Assembly: GCA_963925035.1 (NCBI GenBank)
Contig: CAWUSK010000017.1
Span: 1 to 64,000, forward strand
DNA: 64,000 nt
Direction of reading: 5' to 3'
DNA from: UBA4466 sp963925035
GTDB taxonomy: Bacteria; Bacteroidota; Bacteroidia; Flavobacteriales_D; Crocinitomicaceae
This document shows positions 43,098 through 51,966 of the stretch, piece after piece (positions within the stretch are counted from its first letter, which is position 1; every line of letters begins with the position of its first letter). The position numbers and the translations under genes were made by a program. Under the pieces are notes generated by a model, which had not been told where the DNA came from, ran no database searches, and was given only the letters and a program-made list of their open reading frames with translations.

Positions 43098-44234
43098 ATG
43101 GAAAAAAGTGTCTTTGGTAATTCTCATCGTCTCGGAATACTAGGCGGTGGGCAATTGGGTCGAATGTTTATACAAGAAGCTATCAATTACGATGTGCACG
43201 TTCACATCATGGCCGACGAAGAAAATGTGCCAAGTTTTTCTATCTGCACAAGCTTCACAAATGGCGATATTACCAATTATGATGATGTATTGGCATTTGG
43301 AAAAACACTTGATGTACTTACAGTTGAAATAGAGAATGTAAATGTTGAAGCACTTTACGAACTTGAAAAACTTGGTGTGAAAATATTTCCTCAACCTCGT
43401 GTTTTAGAAATAATCAAGGACAAGGGCTTGCAAAAAAACTTTTACAAAAAAAACGATATACCAACCTCAGACTTTCAACTTTTAGATAAGAGTATATCTG
43501 CAGAAATCCTTAAAAATCAATTACCCTTTGTTCAAAAACTAAGGACAGGAGGTTATGATGGAAAAGGTGTCCAAGTTATAAAATCAACTGATGATTTAAG
43601 TAATGCGTTCGATGAACCGTCGATTGCAGAAGTGCTAGTTCCATTTGTGAAAGAACTTTCAGTGATTGTAGCACGCAATAATAGCGGCGAAACAGCAGTT
43701 TACCCAACTGTCGAATGTGAATTTAACGATGCAAATTTGGTGGAGTTTCTTTTTTCACCTGCTGACATAACTTCAGAAATTGAAGAAAAAGCAAAAACAC
43801 TTGCCATTGATGTGATCAACAAACTTGATATGGTTGGCTTATTGGCTGTAGAATTATTTTTACTTGAAAATGGCGAACTACTTGTCAATGAAGTTGCACC
43901 TCGACCACACAACAGCGGTCACCATACGATTGAATGCAATGAAACCTCTCAATTTGAACAGCATTTGCGCTCCATATTAGACATGCCGCTAGGATCAACT
44001 GAAATTGTTCGTTTCGGCACTATGATTAATTTAATTGGCAGCGAAGACGGCAAAGCGCAATACTTAGGGATCAATGATGCAATTCGAACTTCTGGTGTCC
44101 ATATCCATTTGTATGGTAAAGAATTTTCAAAGAAAAATCGTAAAATGGGTCATGTAACCATCACCGCCAACTCTATTGAAGAAGCAATCAAAAAAACAAA
44201 ATCCATTAAACACTTGATTGAAATTAAAGGATAG
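43098..44234 (+). CDS. purK: 5-(carboxyamino)imidazole ribonucleotide synthase
   Basis: A 378-residue ATP-grasp enzyme of de novo purine synthesis. LGILGGGQLGRMFIQEA (about residue 12) is the diagnostic start. FVQKLRTGGYDGKGVQVI, VLVPFVKELSVIVARN and EVAPRPHNSGHHTIE are the ATP-grasp and substrate motifs. It carboxylates AIR with bicarbonate and ATP. An in-frame GTG at 43092 lies within the promoter box, so ATG 43098 is chosen. It is divergent from hpt, the salvage enzyme. Confidence 0.95.
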   Translation: MEKSVFGNSHRLGILGGGQLGRMFIQEAINYDVHVHIMADEENVPSFSICTSFTNGDITNYDDVLAFGKTLDVLTVEIENVNVEALYELEKLGVKIFPQPRVLEIIKDKGLQKNFYKKNDIPTSDFQLLDKSISAEILKNQLPFVQKLRTGGYDGKGVQVIKSTDDLSNAFDEPSIAEVLVPFVKELSVIVARNNSGETAVYPTVECEFNDANLVEFLFSPADITSEIEEKAKTLAIDVINKLDMVGLLAVELFLLENGELLVNEVAPRPHNSGHHTIECNETSQFEQHLRSILDMPLGSTEIVRFGTMINLIGSEDGKAQYLGINDAIRTSGVHIHLYGKEFSKKNRKMGHVTITANSIEEAIKKTKSIKHLIEIKG

Positions 44235-44283
44235 AAAGGATTTCTCCTTAGTTTTTCCTAATTTAGTTCGTGCTATAAATATC

Positions 44284-44726
44284 TGGACAGTGAGTTAAGG
44301 TATGATTGTATAAATTACCTTAGCAATAATATGTCAAGAAGAACATTTACCGCAAATTTTAAGCTCAACGCAATCAAGTTGGGGGAAGAAAAGAGGGGGT
44401 GTAGCTCAGGCCAATCGGGAATTAGGAATATAAGCCTCTTTGATTTAAAGATGAAAGCAAGAACAGCATAAACTAAAATATCCTGTTGAGTTGATGTGTA
44501 AAGTTCAAGAGACAAGTAAAAGCGTTTATTACAACTGGTTGTCAACTGAACCATCTAAGATTTGGTCAGAAAATCAAGAAATTATGGGTCACCGAGAATG
44601 GCTGTTGAACATGAAAAACAAGGTTTTAAGGTTTCTAGACCACGAGCAGCAAGAATGATGAAAGCATCTGGCTTACAAGCAAGAAGAAAGAGAAAATTCA
44701 AACAGCATAACTTAACTTAGTGTCCA
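44284..44726 (+). mobile_element. Internally deleted IS3-family relic with both terminal inverted repeats
   Basis: The left end TGGACAGTGAGTTAA (44284-44298) and right end TTAACTTAGTGTCCA (44712-44726) match as inverted repeats at 13 of 15 positions and have the TG...CA ends of the IS3 family. Inside are broken pieces of OrfA (MSRRTFTANFKLNAIKLGEE from 44331, and VAQANRELGI in another frame) and of OrfB (YPVELMCKVQETSKSVYYNW; KVSRPRAARMMKASGLQARR). At 443 bp it is about a third of an intact element, and no target duplication remains. It cannot encode an active transposase. Confidence 0.85.
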
Positions 44727-44843
44727 GAATTATGTTGCAAGACCACATTGAAGCTGATTTTGAAAACTGGATTGGAGACAAAGAATAAACAGATGATGTC
44801 ACAATTCTTTCAGTTACGCGTAAAATCATTAATTTTGACGACA

Positions 44844-45248
44844 ATGAAGATTTGTCGTAGAGAAACATTTAATTCCGCTCACCGTCTTTTTAGACCGGAT
44901 TGGAGCGATGAGAAAAACTTAGACGTGTTTGGAAAATGCAGTTATCCAAATTACCATGGGCACAATTATGTCCTTGAAGTTTGGGTGGACGGCCCCGTAA
45001 ATCCAGAGACTGGATTTGTAATCGATCTAAAAAGTTTGAAGGAAATTATCCAAGATGAAATTTGTGATCGATTTGACCATCGCAACTTAAATCTAGATTG
45101 TAAAGAGTTTAAAGGAATCATTCCAACCACAGAAAACATAGCAATTATAATTTGGAACCTTTTACGCGAAAAAATAGAATCGAAGTTTCAAATCGAAATT
45201 CATCTTTCTGAAACTGAAAAAAATAAGGTTATTTACTCTGGAGAATAA
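44844..45248 (+). CDS. 6-pyruvoyl-tetrahydropterin synthase-like (PTPS/QueD family), copy 2
   Basis: A 134-residue paralogue of the enzyme at 11691-12122. FNSAHRL, CSYPNYHGHNY (again C-x5-HGH), ETGFVIDLKSLK, RFDHRNLNLDC and IEIHLSETEKNKVIYSGE are visible; the last is the conserved Glu-bearing strand. It is shorter at the N-terminus. ATG 44844 starts the conserved MKICRRETFNSAH; upstream in-frame codons run into the IS relic. It is isolated from other pterin genes and lies 118 bp after the IS3 relic. Confidence 0.82.
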   Translation: MKICRRETFNSAHRLFRPDWSDEKNLDVFGKCSYPNYHGHNYVLEVWVDGPVNPETGFVIDLKSLKEIIQDEICDRFDHRNLNLDCKEFKGIIPTTENIAIIIWNLLREKIESKFQIEIHLSETEKNKVIYSGE

Positions 45249-45293
45249 AACCAATTGAATAATAACTTGAAAAAATTACTCAATTACAATCTT

Positions 45294-46405
45294 CTAAAAA
45301 CCCAATAAACCTTCACCTTCCATCAGCTGTAAAAAATTGTTTCCGCTGGGCAGATTGAATGTTACTTTTGGTTGGAAGCTTTGATTATGTGCAATTCTCC
45401 CTGTTAAATCTAAAATTTCTATGCTTGAAATATTTTGAATTTCCCTGGTAGCAATGGTGAAACTGCCGTTAGAAGGGTTTGGATATGCCTCAAAGGAGTT
45501 GTCGAGTTCTAATATTTCTGTGCCCAACCATGCTGTAATGTTCGGGGTAAGTAAAGTATGCAACCCATCTCTATCCGCAACCCAAACATTTCCTAATGTG
45601 TCGATTTCCAAACCTTTGAATTGAGAAAAATTTATAGGTGTATTATTTGCAGCAAAGTAATTGGTCCATGTATCGTTTTCCAATTTAGCAATGGAATAGA
45701 CATCATTAGAAGCATCACCAAATACGACCCACAAATTATCTTCCATGTCCCATTCCATTTCTAATACATTTGGGCTTGGCATGTTTACAGTATTGTTTGG
45801 TTTAATAGTATCAAAAACATCGTAATTATAAAACTTGCTGATACCGAGTTTATTTCCGACAAACAGGGTGTCAATCAACCTTGTGGATTTAAGGTTATTA
45901 TATTGACCTCCTAGATCTTCAGGGTCATCCACTCCAAAAGGATCACCAATGATATAATTATAATCACTGTTATTTATACCTGTGAAGTAAAAAAGTCAGT
46001 AGAAATAGAATAAACGCCATACTTAAATGCGTTTTTGGCTATTATTTTTTTCGCAAAATGATTTGTTGTTATGGTGCTAACCGGAACATACGTTTTACAC
46101 GAATAATTTCAGACGAAACTTGGAGGCGTGAAGCAGACATAAATAGTATCTTCATTTGAACTTATTTCTGTAAATGCATCCGTATTACTTGAAAAATTGC
46201 ACCTCATTGTAGGTGTATAATTCTCGAAGGAATATAGACCATAATTATTATGACCCACCATCCAAATATCATTTGTGTATGGATTTATAGAAAATTGAAA
46301 TACAGAATTTGTTTCGTAACTATTCAGTTTACCAATGCTTTTCCATGTTTGGGCACTTGAGACAAAAGAATAAAAAATTAGAATAAGTAAGATTAATTTT
46401 TTCAT
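45294..46405 (-). pseudogene. T9SS-sorted two-component-regulator-propeller-like secreted protein, broken
   Basis: The 5-prime part (from ATG 46405) encodes a signal peptide (LILLILIFYSFVSSAQ) and TNDIWMVGHNNYGLYSFE. It ends at TGA 46111-46109 after FTPPSFV. The same frame continues NYSCKTYVPVSTITTNHF for about 40 codons and then needs a frameshift near 45984 to join GDPFGVDDPEDLGGQYNN. The rest runs to a type A T9SS sorting tail (FEAYPNPSNGSFTI, SIEILDLTGRI). Propeller-like strands (NVWVADRDGLHTLL) lie between. Two lesions make it non-functional. Confidence 0.78.
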
Positions 46406-46477
46406 TATTTGATGATTTTGAAATTATGCACTTGACCATCTACTTTACAAGTTAAGAAATAAAATACGGTTAACTCA

Positions 46478-46840
46478 CTACTTCACATAATCTTGCTTAT
46501 GAACCAACATATATCGGTCATCATCTAATTTCAAATACCCTTGGTCGTAACAAAAGATGTAAGTAGATCCTGTTTTTGTTGAATACATATTCGTGTAATA
46601 GTGAAAATTAAATCCTTCTTCGGCTAGCGTAATTCCATCAACAGTCATTTTTCCTTTTGGATTTAATTGACTTAAAATTCGTCTGTTTTTTCGCAAAATA
46701 TTATTTATTCTTCGCATATAACTCGTTGCATCTTCATTCAAACGATTGTTAAATGTATTGCGGCAATAATCAGAACAAAATTTTTGATCTTTTCTTCCAG
46801 ACAACTTCAAATTGCATTCTTGACAATTCCGTGTTTTCAT
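46478..46840 (-). CDS. Small zinc-ribbon protein
   Basis: A 120-residue protein starting MKTRNCQECNLKLSGRKDQKFCSDYCRNTF-like, with four Cys (C-x2-C, then C-x3-C) forming a probable zinc ribbon near residues 5-28. A basic helical region NNILRKNRRILSQLNPKG and a beta-rich tail (YIFCYDQGYLKLDDDRYMLV) follow. Proteins with this head are common in Flavobacteriales and have no known role. ATG 46840 is chosen over the upstream TTG at 46855. Confidence 0.7.
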   Translation of the reverse strand: MKTRNCQECNLKLSGRKDQKFCSDYCRNTFNNRLNEDATSYMRRINNILRKNRRILSQLNPKGKMTVDGITLAEEGFNFHYYTNMYSTKTGSTYIFCYDQGYLKLDDDRYMLVHKQDYVK

Positions 46841-46941
46841 CCTCTTTAACTTCAATTATTAGCAAATCAATGTTAACAATAATTAACAGCAAAATCAAGC
46901 GCAACAGTGCTTATCTTTAGAACTTTGTATGTTACATTATC

Positions 46942-47970
46942 ATGATTATGCCAGAAAACTTAAATAACCCTATTAATCCTGCGGAAGCGTTAAGGATTGT
47001 AAGTGAAAAAATTAAACAAGAATCAATTATCATTTCAATGCTTCGTGAAGAAGTAGCGAAAGTAATTGTAGGTCAAGCCTATATGATGGACAGATTGTTA
47101 ATTGCCTTACTCGCAGATGGGCACGTTTTACTGGAAGGTGTTCCTGGTTTAGCCAAAACACTTGCGATAAAAACACTTGCAGATGCAATTGATGTTGAAT
47201 TTAGTCGAATTCAATTTACACCTGATTTGTTGCCTGCCGATGTAACTGGAACATTAATTTACAGTCAGAAAACTGAAAGCTTTAGCGTTCGAAAAGGACC
47301 AATATTTTCAAATTTCGTTTTGGCGGATGAGATAAATAGAGCTCCAGCGAAAGTGCAAAGTGCTTTACTTGAAGCGATGCAGGAGCGGCAAATCACCATT
47401 GGTGATGAAACGTATCCGTTGCCTAAACCATTTTTAGTTCTGGCAACACAAAACCCAATTGAACAAGAAGGAACATATCCTTTGCCTGAAGCGCAGGTCG
47501 ATCGCTTTATGTTGAAAGTATTTTTGGGTTATCCTACAAAAGAAGAAGAACGCCAAATTATTCGTGCCAATGTGCGACAAGAAGGAATGCCTGTTGCAAA
47601 AAAAGTGATTTCTGTGTCAGATATTGAAAGATGTCGTGACCTAGTTAGCCAAGTATATTTGGATGAAAAAATCGAACAATATATCGTTGATATCGTGTAC
47701 GCAACGCGTGAGCCTCAAAATTACGGATTAGGTTTTCTTGAACCACTGATCAGTTTTGGATGTTCTCCAAGAGCAAGTATCAATTTAGCAAAAGCAGCAA
47801 AAGCCTACGCATTTTTAAATGGTAGAGCGTTTGTAATTCCTGAAGATATTCGTGCTATTGCGCCAGATGTTATGCGTCACAGAATGGGATTAACATACGA
47901 AGCAGAAGCGGAAAACGTAACTGCTTCAGATATCATCACCAAAGTACTGAACAAAGTAGAAGTGCCTTAA
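46942..47970 (+). CDS. MoxR family AAA+ ATPase
   Basis: A 342-residue AAA+ ATPase. Walker A EGVPGLAKT (about residue 68), LADEINRAPAKVQSALLEAM with Walker B (about 132), ATQNPIEQEGTYPLPEAQVDRF (sensor 1, about 173) and sensor 2 in GCSPRASINLAKAAKAYA are visible. MoxR proteins work with VWA-domain partners, here encoded by the next genes, as chaperones of the envelope. It opens the Bat (aerotolerance) operon; the DUF58 gene starts 6 bp later. Confidence 0.93.
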   Translation: MIMPENLNNPINPAEALRIVSEKIKQESIIISMLREEVAKVIVGQAYMMDRLLIALLADGHVLLEGVPGLAKTLAIKTLADAIDVEFSRIQFTPDLLPADVTGTLIYSQKTESFSVRKGPIFSNFVLADEINRAPAKVQSALLEAMQERQITIGDETYPLPKPFLVLATQNPIEQEGTYPLPEAQVDRFMLKVFLGYPTKEEERQIIRANVRQEGMPVAKKVISVSDIERCRDLVSQVYLDEKIEQYIVDIVYATREPQNYGLGFLEPLISFGCSPRASINLAKAAKAYAFLNGRAFVIPEDIRAIAPDVMRHRMGLTYEAEAENVTASDIITKVLNKVEVP

Positions 47971-47976
47971 AACTGA

Positions 47977-48843
47977 ATGGAAACCAAGGAACTCATAAAA
48001 AAAATTCAGCGCTTGGAAATCAAAACCAAGGGCCTCACCAAGCATATTTTCTCTGGCGAGTATCACTCTGCCTTCAAGGGGCGTGGTATGACATTTAGTG
48101 AAGTTCGAAATTATCAGTTTGGAGACGAAGTCCGAACCATAGATTGGAATGTAACAGCGCGATTTAATGATCCTTATGTTAAAGTTTTTGACGAAGAACG
48201 AGAGTTATCCGTAATGTTAATAATTGATATTTCCGGATCTGAAAACTTTGGGTCAACCGAAAAAACAAAAAAGGATTTAGCACTTGAATTAGCAGCAATT
48301 CTTTCTTTTTCAGCAATAAGTAACAACGACAAAGTTGGAGCAATTTTTGTTTCTGATAAAATGGAGAAGTACATTGCTCCTGGTAAAGGTAAAAAGCACG
48401 CGTTGATCATTTTGAGAGAACTGATCGAGTATAAACCAACAAGTGTTGGAACGAATATCAGCGAAGGATTGAAATTCTTTCGAAATACACAGAAAAAAAG
48501 ATGTGTTGCTTTTGTTTTAAGTGACTTTATGGATTCTAACAATTTCATGGAAGCACTAAAAGTTGCTCGTAGAAAACATGACATAGTAGCTTTGCGTTTA
48601 GTCGATGATGCAGAAAAAAATCTTCCTGTAATGGGGATCATTCAATTGTTTAATGCAGAAACTGGTCAGACGACTTGGGTAAATTCAAGCAGCACTAAAG
48701 CGCAAGATTTGCACAAAAAGAACTTTGAAGATTTTGAAGAGCAACTCAATAAAGAATTTAAAAAATCTGGGATTGATTGTGCGACCATTTCTACAGAAGA
48801 AGATTTCATAAAACCGCTAGTAAAACTTTTTCAAAACAGATGA
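47977..48843 (+). CDS. DUF58 domain protein (VWA-like) of the Bat operon
   Basis: A 288-residue protein. FKGRGMTFSEVRNYQFGDEVRTIDWNVTAR is the DUF58 hallmark, and LIIDISGSENFGS gives the D-x-S-G-S MIDAS-like motif (about residue 86). No membrane helix or signal peptide is seen. It always pairs with MoxR. Its TGA overlaps the next ATG as ATGA. Confidence 0.92.
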   Translation: METKELIKKIQRLEIKTKGLTKHIFSGEYHSAFKGRGMTFSEVRNYQFGDEVRTIDWNVTARFNDPYVKVFDEERELSVMLIIDISGSENFGSTEKTKKDLALELAAILSFSAISNNDKVGAIFVSDKMEKYIAPGKGKKHALIILRELIEYKPTSVGTNISEGLKFFRNTQKKRCVAFVLSDFMDSNNFMEALKVARRKHDIVALRLVDDAEKNLPVMGIIQLFNAETGQTTWVNSSSTKAQDLHKKNFEDFEEQLNKEFKKSGIDCATISTEEDFIKPLVKLFQNR

Positions 48844-49796
48844 TCAAACAACTCATATATTCGTGTTGCATGCTCATTTCTTTTGTGGGATTTGGACAAA
48901 CGTTAAATGCAACAATTTCTGAATCTGTTTTATACATCGGACAGCCAGTTACAATCACTTATAGTGTGAATACCGAGAAAAAAGACTCTCTTATTTTCGT
49001 TCCACATAAAGAATCCATCAAAGCAAGAATTTTAAGTAAAACAGGAACGTTAACGACTGAAGGCGCAGATTTTGAAATAACGGATGAATTTATTGACACC
49101 TTCGTTATTGATGGAAAAAGAAAACATTGGGTCGGACAATACGTCGTTACAGCATGGGACAGTGGAATGTATATTATACCTGGACCAACGATTCTCATCA
49201 ACGATTCAGTTTATCAATTTCAAGATTTAACCATTGCTTGCATGCTTGTTGATCCAATCGACGGAGTTGACTTGTATGACATAAAAGAGAATTTTGCTGA
49301 GATTCCTCCTAAAGCATTTTCACTTGTTGATTTTTTGAAATCAAATTGGTGGTGGATTGCACTTATCATTGTTGGAATTATAGCTTTCATCATCTTAAAA
49401 AGAAGAAATAAGGAAGATACCGAGGAGAGAGAAAAACCACTTTCATTGCGGCAACGAACATTGTTCGCCATCGACGCTTTGGAGAAAGCAAAACTGTGGG
49501 AGAAAGGTTTACTTAAAGAACATTTCGTAGAACTTTCTATGATTTTGAGAATGTATCTAACGAGTCGGTATGAAATTTCTTTACTCGAAAAAACGACCTA
49601 TGAAACGAGATTACTTCTCACACAAAAAGGGCTGAATGAGGAAACCGTACAGGTGATTGCCCGTATTTTATCAGAATCTGACATGGTAAAGTTTGCTAAA
49701 TCAGAACCTGATACAATTTCAATACTTCGTGTATCGACGTTGGCACGCCAGATTGTAGCAGAAACTAGCCCTTTAGAATTTGACAATGTTGAATAA
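48840..49796 (+). CDS. Bat operon membrane protein with N-terminal beta domain
   Basis: A 318-residue protein. A signal peptide (residues 1-19, SFVGFGQ) is followed by an extracytoplasmic beta domain (TISESVLYIGQPVTITYSV, a BatD-like start). A single helix near residues 169-190 (WWWIALIIVGIIAFIIL) leads to a cytosolic helical tail of about 110 residues (RQRTLFAIDALEKAKLWEKGL ... LTSRYEISLLEKT). This matches the gene usually found between DUF58 and batA in Bacteroidota. ATG 48840 overlaps the DUF58 stop; batA overlaps its end by 11 bp. Confidence 0.82.
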   Translation: MIKQLIYSCCMLISFVGFGQTLNATISESVLYIGQPVTITYSVNTEKKDSLIFVPHKESIKARILSKTGTLTTEGADFEITDEFIDTFVIDGKRKHWVGQYVVTAWDSGMYIIPGPTILINDSVYQFQDLTIACMLVDPIDGVDLYDIKENFAEIPPKAFSLVDFLKSNWWWIALIIVGIIAFIILKRRNKEDTEEREKPLSLRQRTLFAIDALEKAKLWEKGLLKEHFVELSMILRMYLTSRYEISLLEKTTYETRLLLTQKGLNEETVQVIARILSESDMVKFAKSEPDTISILRVSTLARQIVAETSPLEFDNVE

Positions 49797-50817
49797 CTGG
49801 AACATACGTTTTTGGGAATATGAATTCTTCTCTCCGCATTGGCTATGGCTATTGTGTGCATTGCCTATTGCCTTTATTCTGCCTTATCTGCTCGAAAAAA
49901 ACAGAAAAGGAGAGGTGAAATATTCTCGTACAGCAAAAGATCAGTTGGAGATTGGTTCTCGTTGGATTTTCTTTGTGCGACAAGGGTTTATTTTAGCCAA
50001 TGTTGCCATACTCACGTTGATTATTTTCGCGCTTGCAAAACCCTTCCATTGGAGTCAATACGATACTTCTAATAAAAATTACAAAGACGGAATTGACATT
50101 ATTTTGGCGATGGACGTTTCTCTTTCTATGTTAGCCATGGATTTTACTCCCAATCGTTTAGAAGCTTCCAAAAAAGTAGCGAAAGACTTTATTGACGGAA
50201 GAAGAGGAGATAGAATTGGATTAGTTGTATATGCCGGAGAAGCTTATACTGCTTGTCCAGCTACATTAGATTACCTAGTTCTTAAAAACCAAATTGACGT
50301 TATTAATGGCGATCGAATTGAAGGTGGAACTGCGATTGGAACAGGACTAGGAACTGCAGTTTCTCGTCTTCGTAACGATAGCATCGCTTCAAAAGTGATT
50401 ATTCTTTTGACTGACGGAAGTAATAACGTAGGTGAATTAAGTCCTATGATGGCAGCGGAATTGGCCAGAGCAAAAAACATACGCGTCTACACAATTGGTG
50501 TAGGAAGCACTGGAGAAGCAGCATCACCTGTAATAACTCCATTTGGCATACAATACCAAAATATGCCCGTAGAAATTGATGAAATTACCTTGATGAAAAT
50601 TGCCGAAATTGCCAACGGCCAATACTTCCGAGCCACAGATGAAAAAAGTTTAAAATCCATATATCAAGAAATTGAAAAACTAGAAAAGCGTAAAATGGAG
50701 GACGAGCATTTCAAATCCGCTCCGCCAGCCAATCCCGAGGCCTTTTTAAACTGGGCATTTGTGTTGATTATTCTTACTTGGGGAACAAAATCTTTAATTT
50801 TCAGACAAAATGGGTAA
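49786..50817 (+). CDS. batA: BatA, VWA-domain membrane protein
   Basis: A 343-residue protein with an N-terminal BatA domain (FFSPHWLWLLCALPIAFILP), two helices before the VWA domain and one at the C-terminus. The MIDAS is AMDVSLSMLAMDFTPNRLEASK (D-x-S-x-S, about residue 107), with LTDGSNNVGELSP as a later metal loop. BatA and BatB are thought to help the cell resist oxygen or envelope stress with MoxR. ATG 49786 is preferred over TTG 49780. BatB overlaps its end by 8 bp. Confidence 0.92.
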   Translation: MLNNWNIRFWEYEFFSPHWLWLLCALPIAFILPYLLEKNRKGEVKYSRTAKDQLEIGSRWIFFVRQGFILANVAILTLIIFALAKPFHWSQYDTSNKNYKDGIDIILAMDVSLSMLAMDFTPNRLEASKKVAKDFIDGRRGDRIGLVVYAGEAYTACPATLDYLVLKNQIDVINGDRIEGGTAIGTGLGTAVSRLRNDSIASKVIILLTDGSNNVGELSPMMAAELARAKNIRVYTIGVGSTGEAASPVITPFGIQYQNMPVEIDEITLMKIAEIANGQYFRATDEKSLKSIYQEIEKLEKRKMEDEHFKSAPPANPEAFLNWAFVLIILTWGTKSLIFRQNG

Positions 50818-51961
50818 ATCAAACTACATATATCGTCTGAAGTGGATTATCACAAGTGTTATTCTTCTTGAATTGATTTTCTGGATTGCTTATTATTTGA
50901 TTCTACGCGTGTTTACAAGTTCCTTTTCCGGAAATAGCTCAGATCATTTAATGTTTAAACATCCTGAGTCATTGAAGTCACTCCTCTTAATTGCCCCTAT
51001 TATCGGGGTTTATCTTTATTCGATTTATAAACACAATCGCCTTTCAAAAAAAATAGGCAATAGCGCGATGAAGTCCCTGTTACAAACTGTTTCTTCATCA
51101 AATAGCTTTATCAAATATTTCTTATTTCGAAACGCAATTGTACTATTAGTTCTGGCATTGGCACAACCTATTTATGGAAAAAAGAAAGTCGCTGGAACAA
51201 GTGAAAGCCTAGAGTTAGTTGTTGCGTTGGATATTTCTAATTCGATGAATTGTCGCGACATTAGCTCTGAAACTTCCAGATTGGAAATTGCAAAACGAGC
51301 ATTGGTGCAATTGGTTAATAATCTTCACGGAGAAAAAATTGGCGTTACACTTTTTGCAAATAGCGCGTTTGTTCAGTTACCGCTGACCCGTGATTATTCT
51401 GCCGCTAAATTATTTATTCAAGAAATTGAAACAGGAATGATTAGCAGTCAAGGAACAAACATTGCTGAAGCATTGGAAGTTTCTGCAGATATGTTCTCAA
51501 AGGAAATTACAACAAAAGGAATTGTTTTGGTCACGGATGGCGAAAATCATGAACGTAATCCAGATGAAATTTTAAAGAAAATAAAAGAGACAAAGCTTCA
51601 ATTGAGCGTGCTTGGAATTGGCACTACACAAGGGGGATTGATACCAAAAAATCCAAATCGACCAGAATTGGGATATAAATCTAACGCACTCGGGAAAACC
51701 ATTGTCAGCAAGCTAAACCCTGCATTTTTAAACTCAATTGCAAAAAAAGGCGATGGTAAAGCTTCTACCAGTTCTGATGAATTTCCGAATCTTTCTGAAT
51801 TGTTAACACAAATTAACCAGATGAAGCAAACAAAAATAGATACTTTAGAGTTTGATATCAAACAAGAACGTTATCAGATTCCTTTATTTTTGTCTCTGCT
51901 CTTTTGGATGACTTTTATTTTATGGTCGAGCAATTACCGTGGAATCTTAAAACGACGCTAA
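50810..51961 (+). CDS. batB: BatB, VWA-domain membrane protein
   Basis: A 383-residue paralogue of BatA. The MIDAS is ALDISNSMNCRDISSETSRLEIAK (about residue 142), with LVTDGENHERNP later. An extra N-terminal segment of about 50 residues holds a helix (WIITSVILLELIFWIAYYLIL) not seen in BatA. The C-terminal helix is FLSLLFWMTFILW. BatC follows 5 bp after the stop. Confidence 0.92.
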   Translation: MGKSNYIYRLKWIITSVILLELIFWIAYYLILRVFTSSFSGNSSDHLMFKHPESLKSLLLIAPIIGVYLYSIYKHNRLSKKIGNSAMKSLLQTVSSSNSFIKYFLFRNAIVLLVLALAQPIYGKKKVAGTSESLELVVALDISNSMNCRDISSETSRLEIAKRALVQLVNNLHGEKIGVTLFANSAFVQLPLTRDYSAAKLFIQEIETGMISSQGTNIAEALEVSADMFSKEITTKGIVLVTDGENHERNPDEILKKIKETKLQLSVLGIGTTQGGLIPKNPNRPELGYKSNALGKTIVSKLNPAFLNSIAKKGDGKASTSSDEFPNLSELLTQINQMKQTKIDTLEFDIKQERYQIPLFLSLLFWMTFILWSSNYRGILKRR

Positions 51962-51966
51962 AAAAA

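Noticed and set aside
44840..45248. PTPS copy 2 as part of the IS element
   Set aside because: The right inverted repeat ends at 44726, 118 bp before its start, and PTPS is not a known passenger; it is only a neighbour.
45249..45293. ATTGAATAAT...ATTACTCAAT hairpin as terminator after PTPS copy 2
   Set aside because: Two mismatches in ten pairs, AT-only stem and no clear T run; too weak to call.
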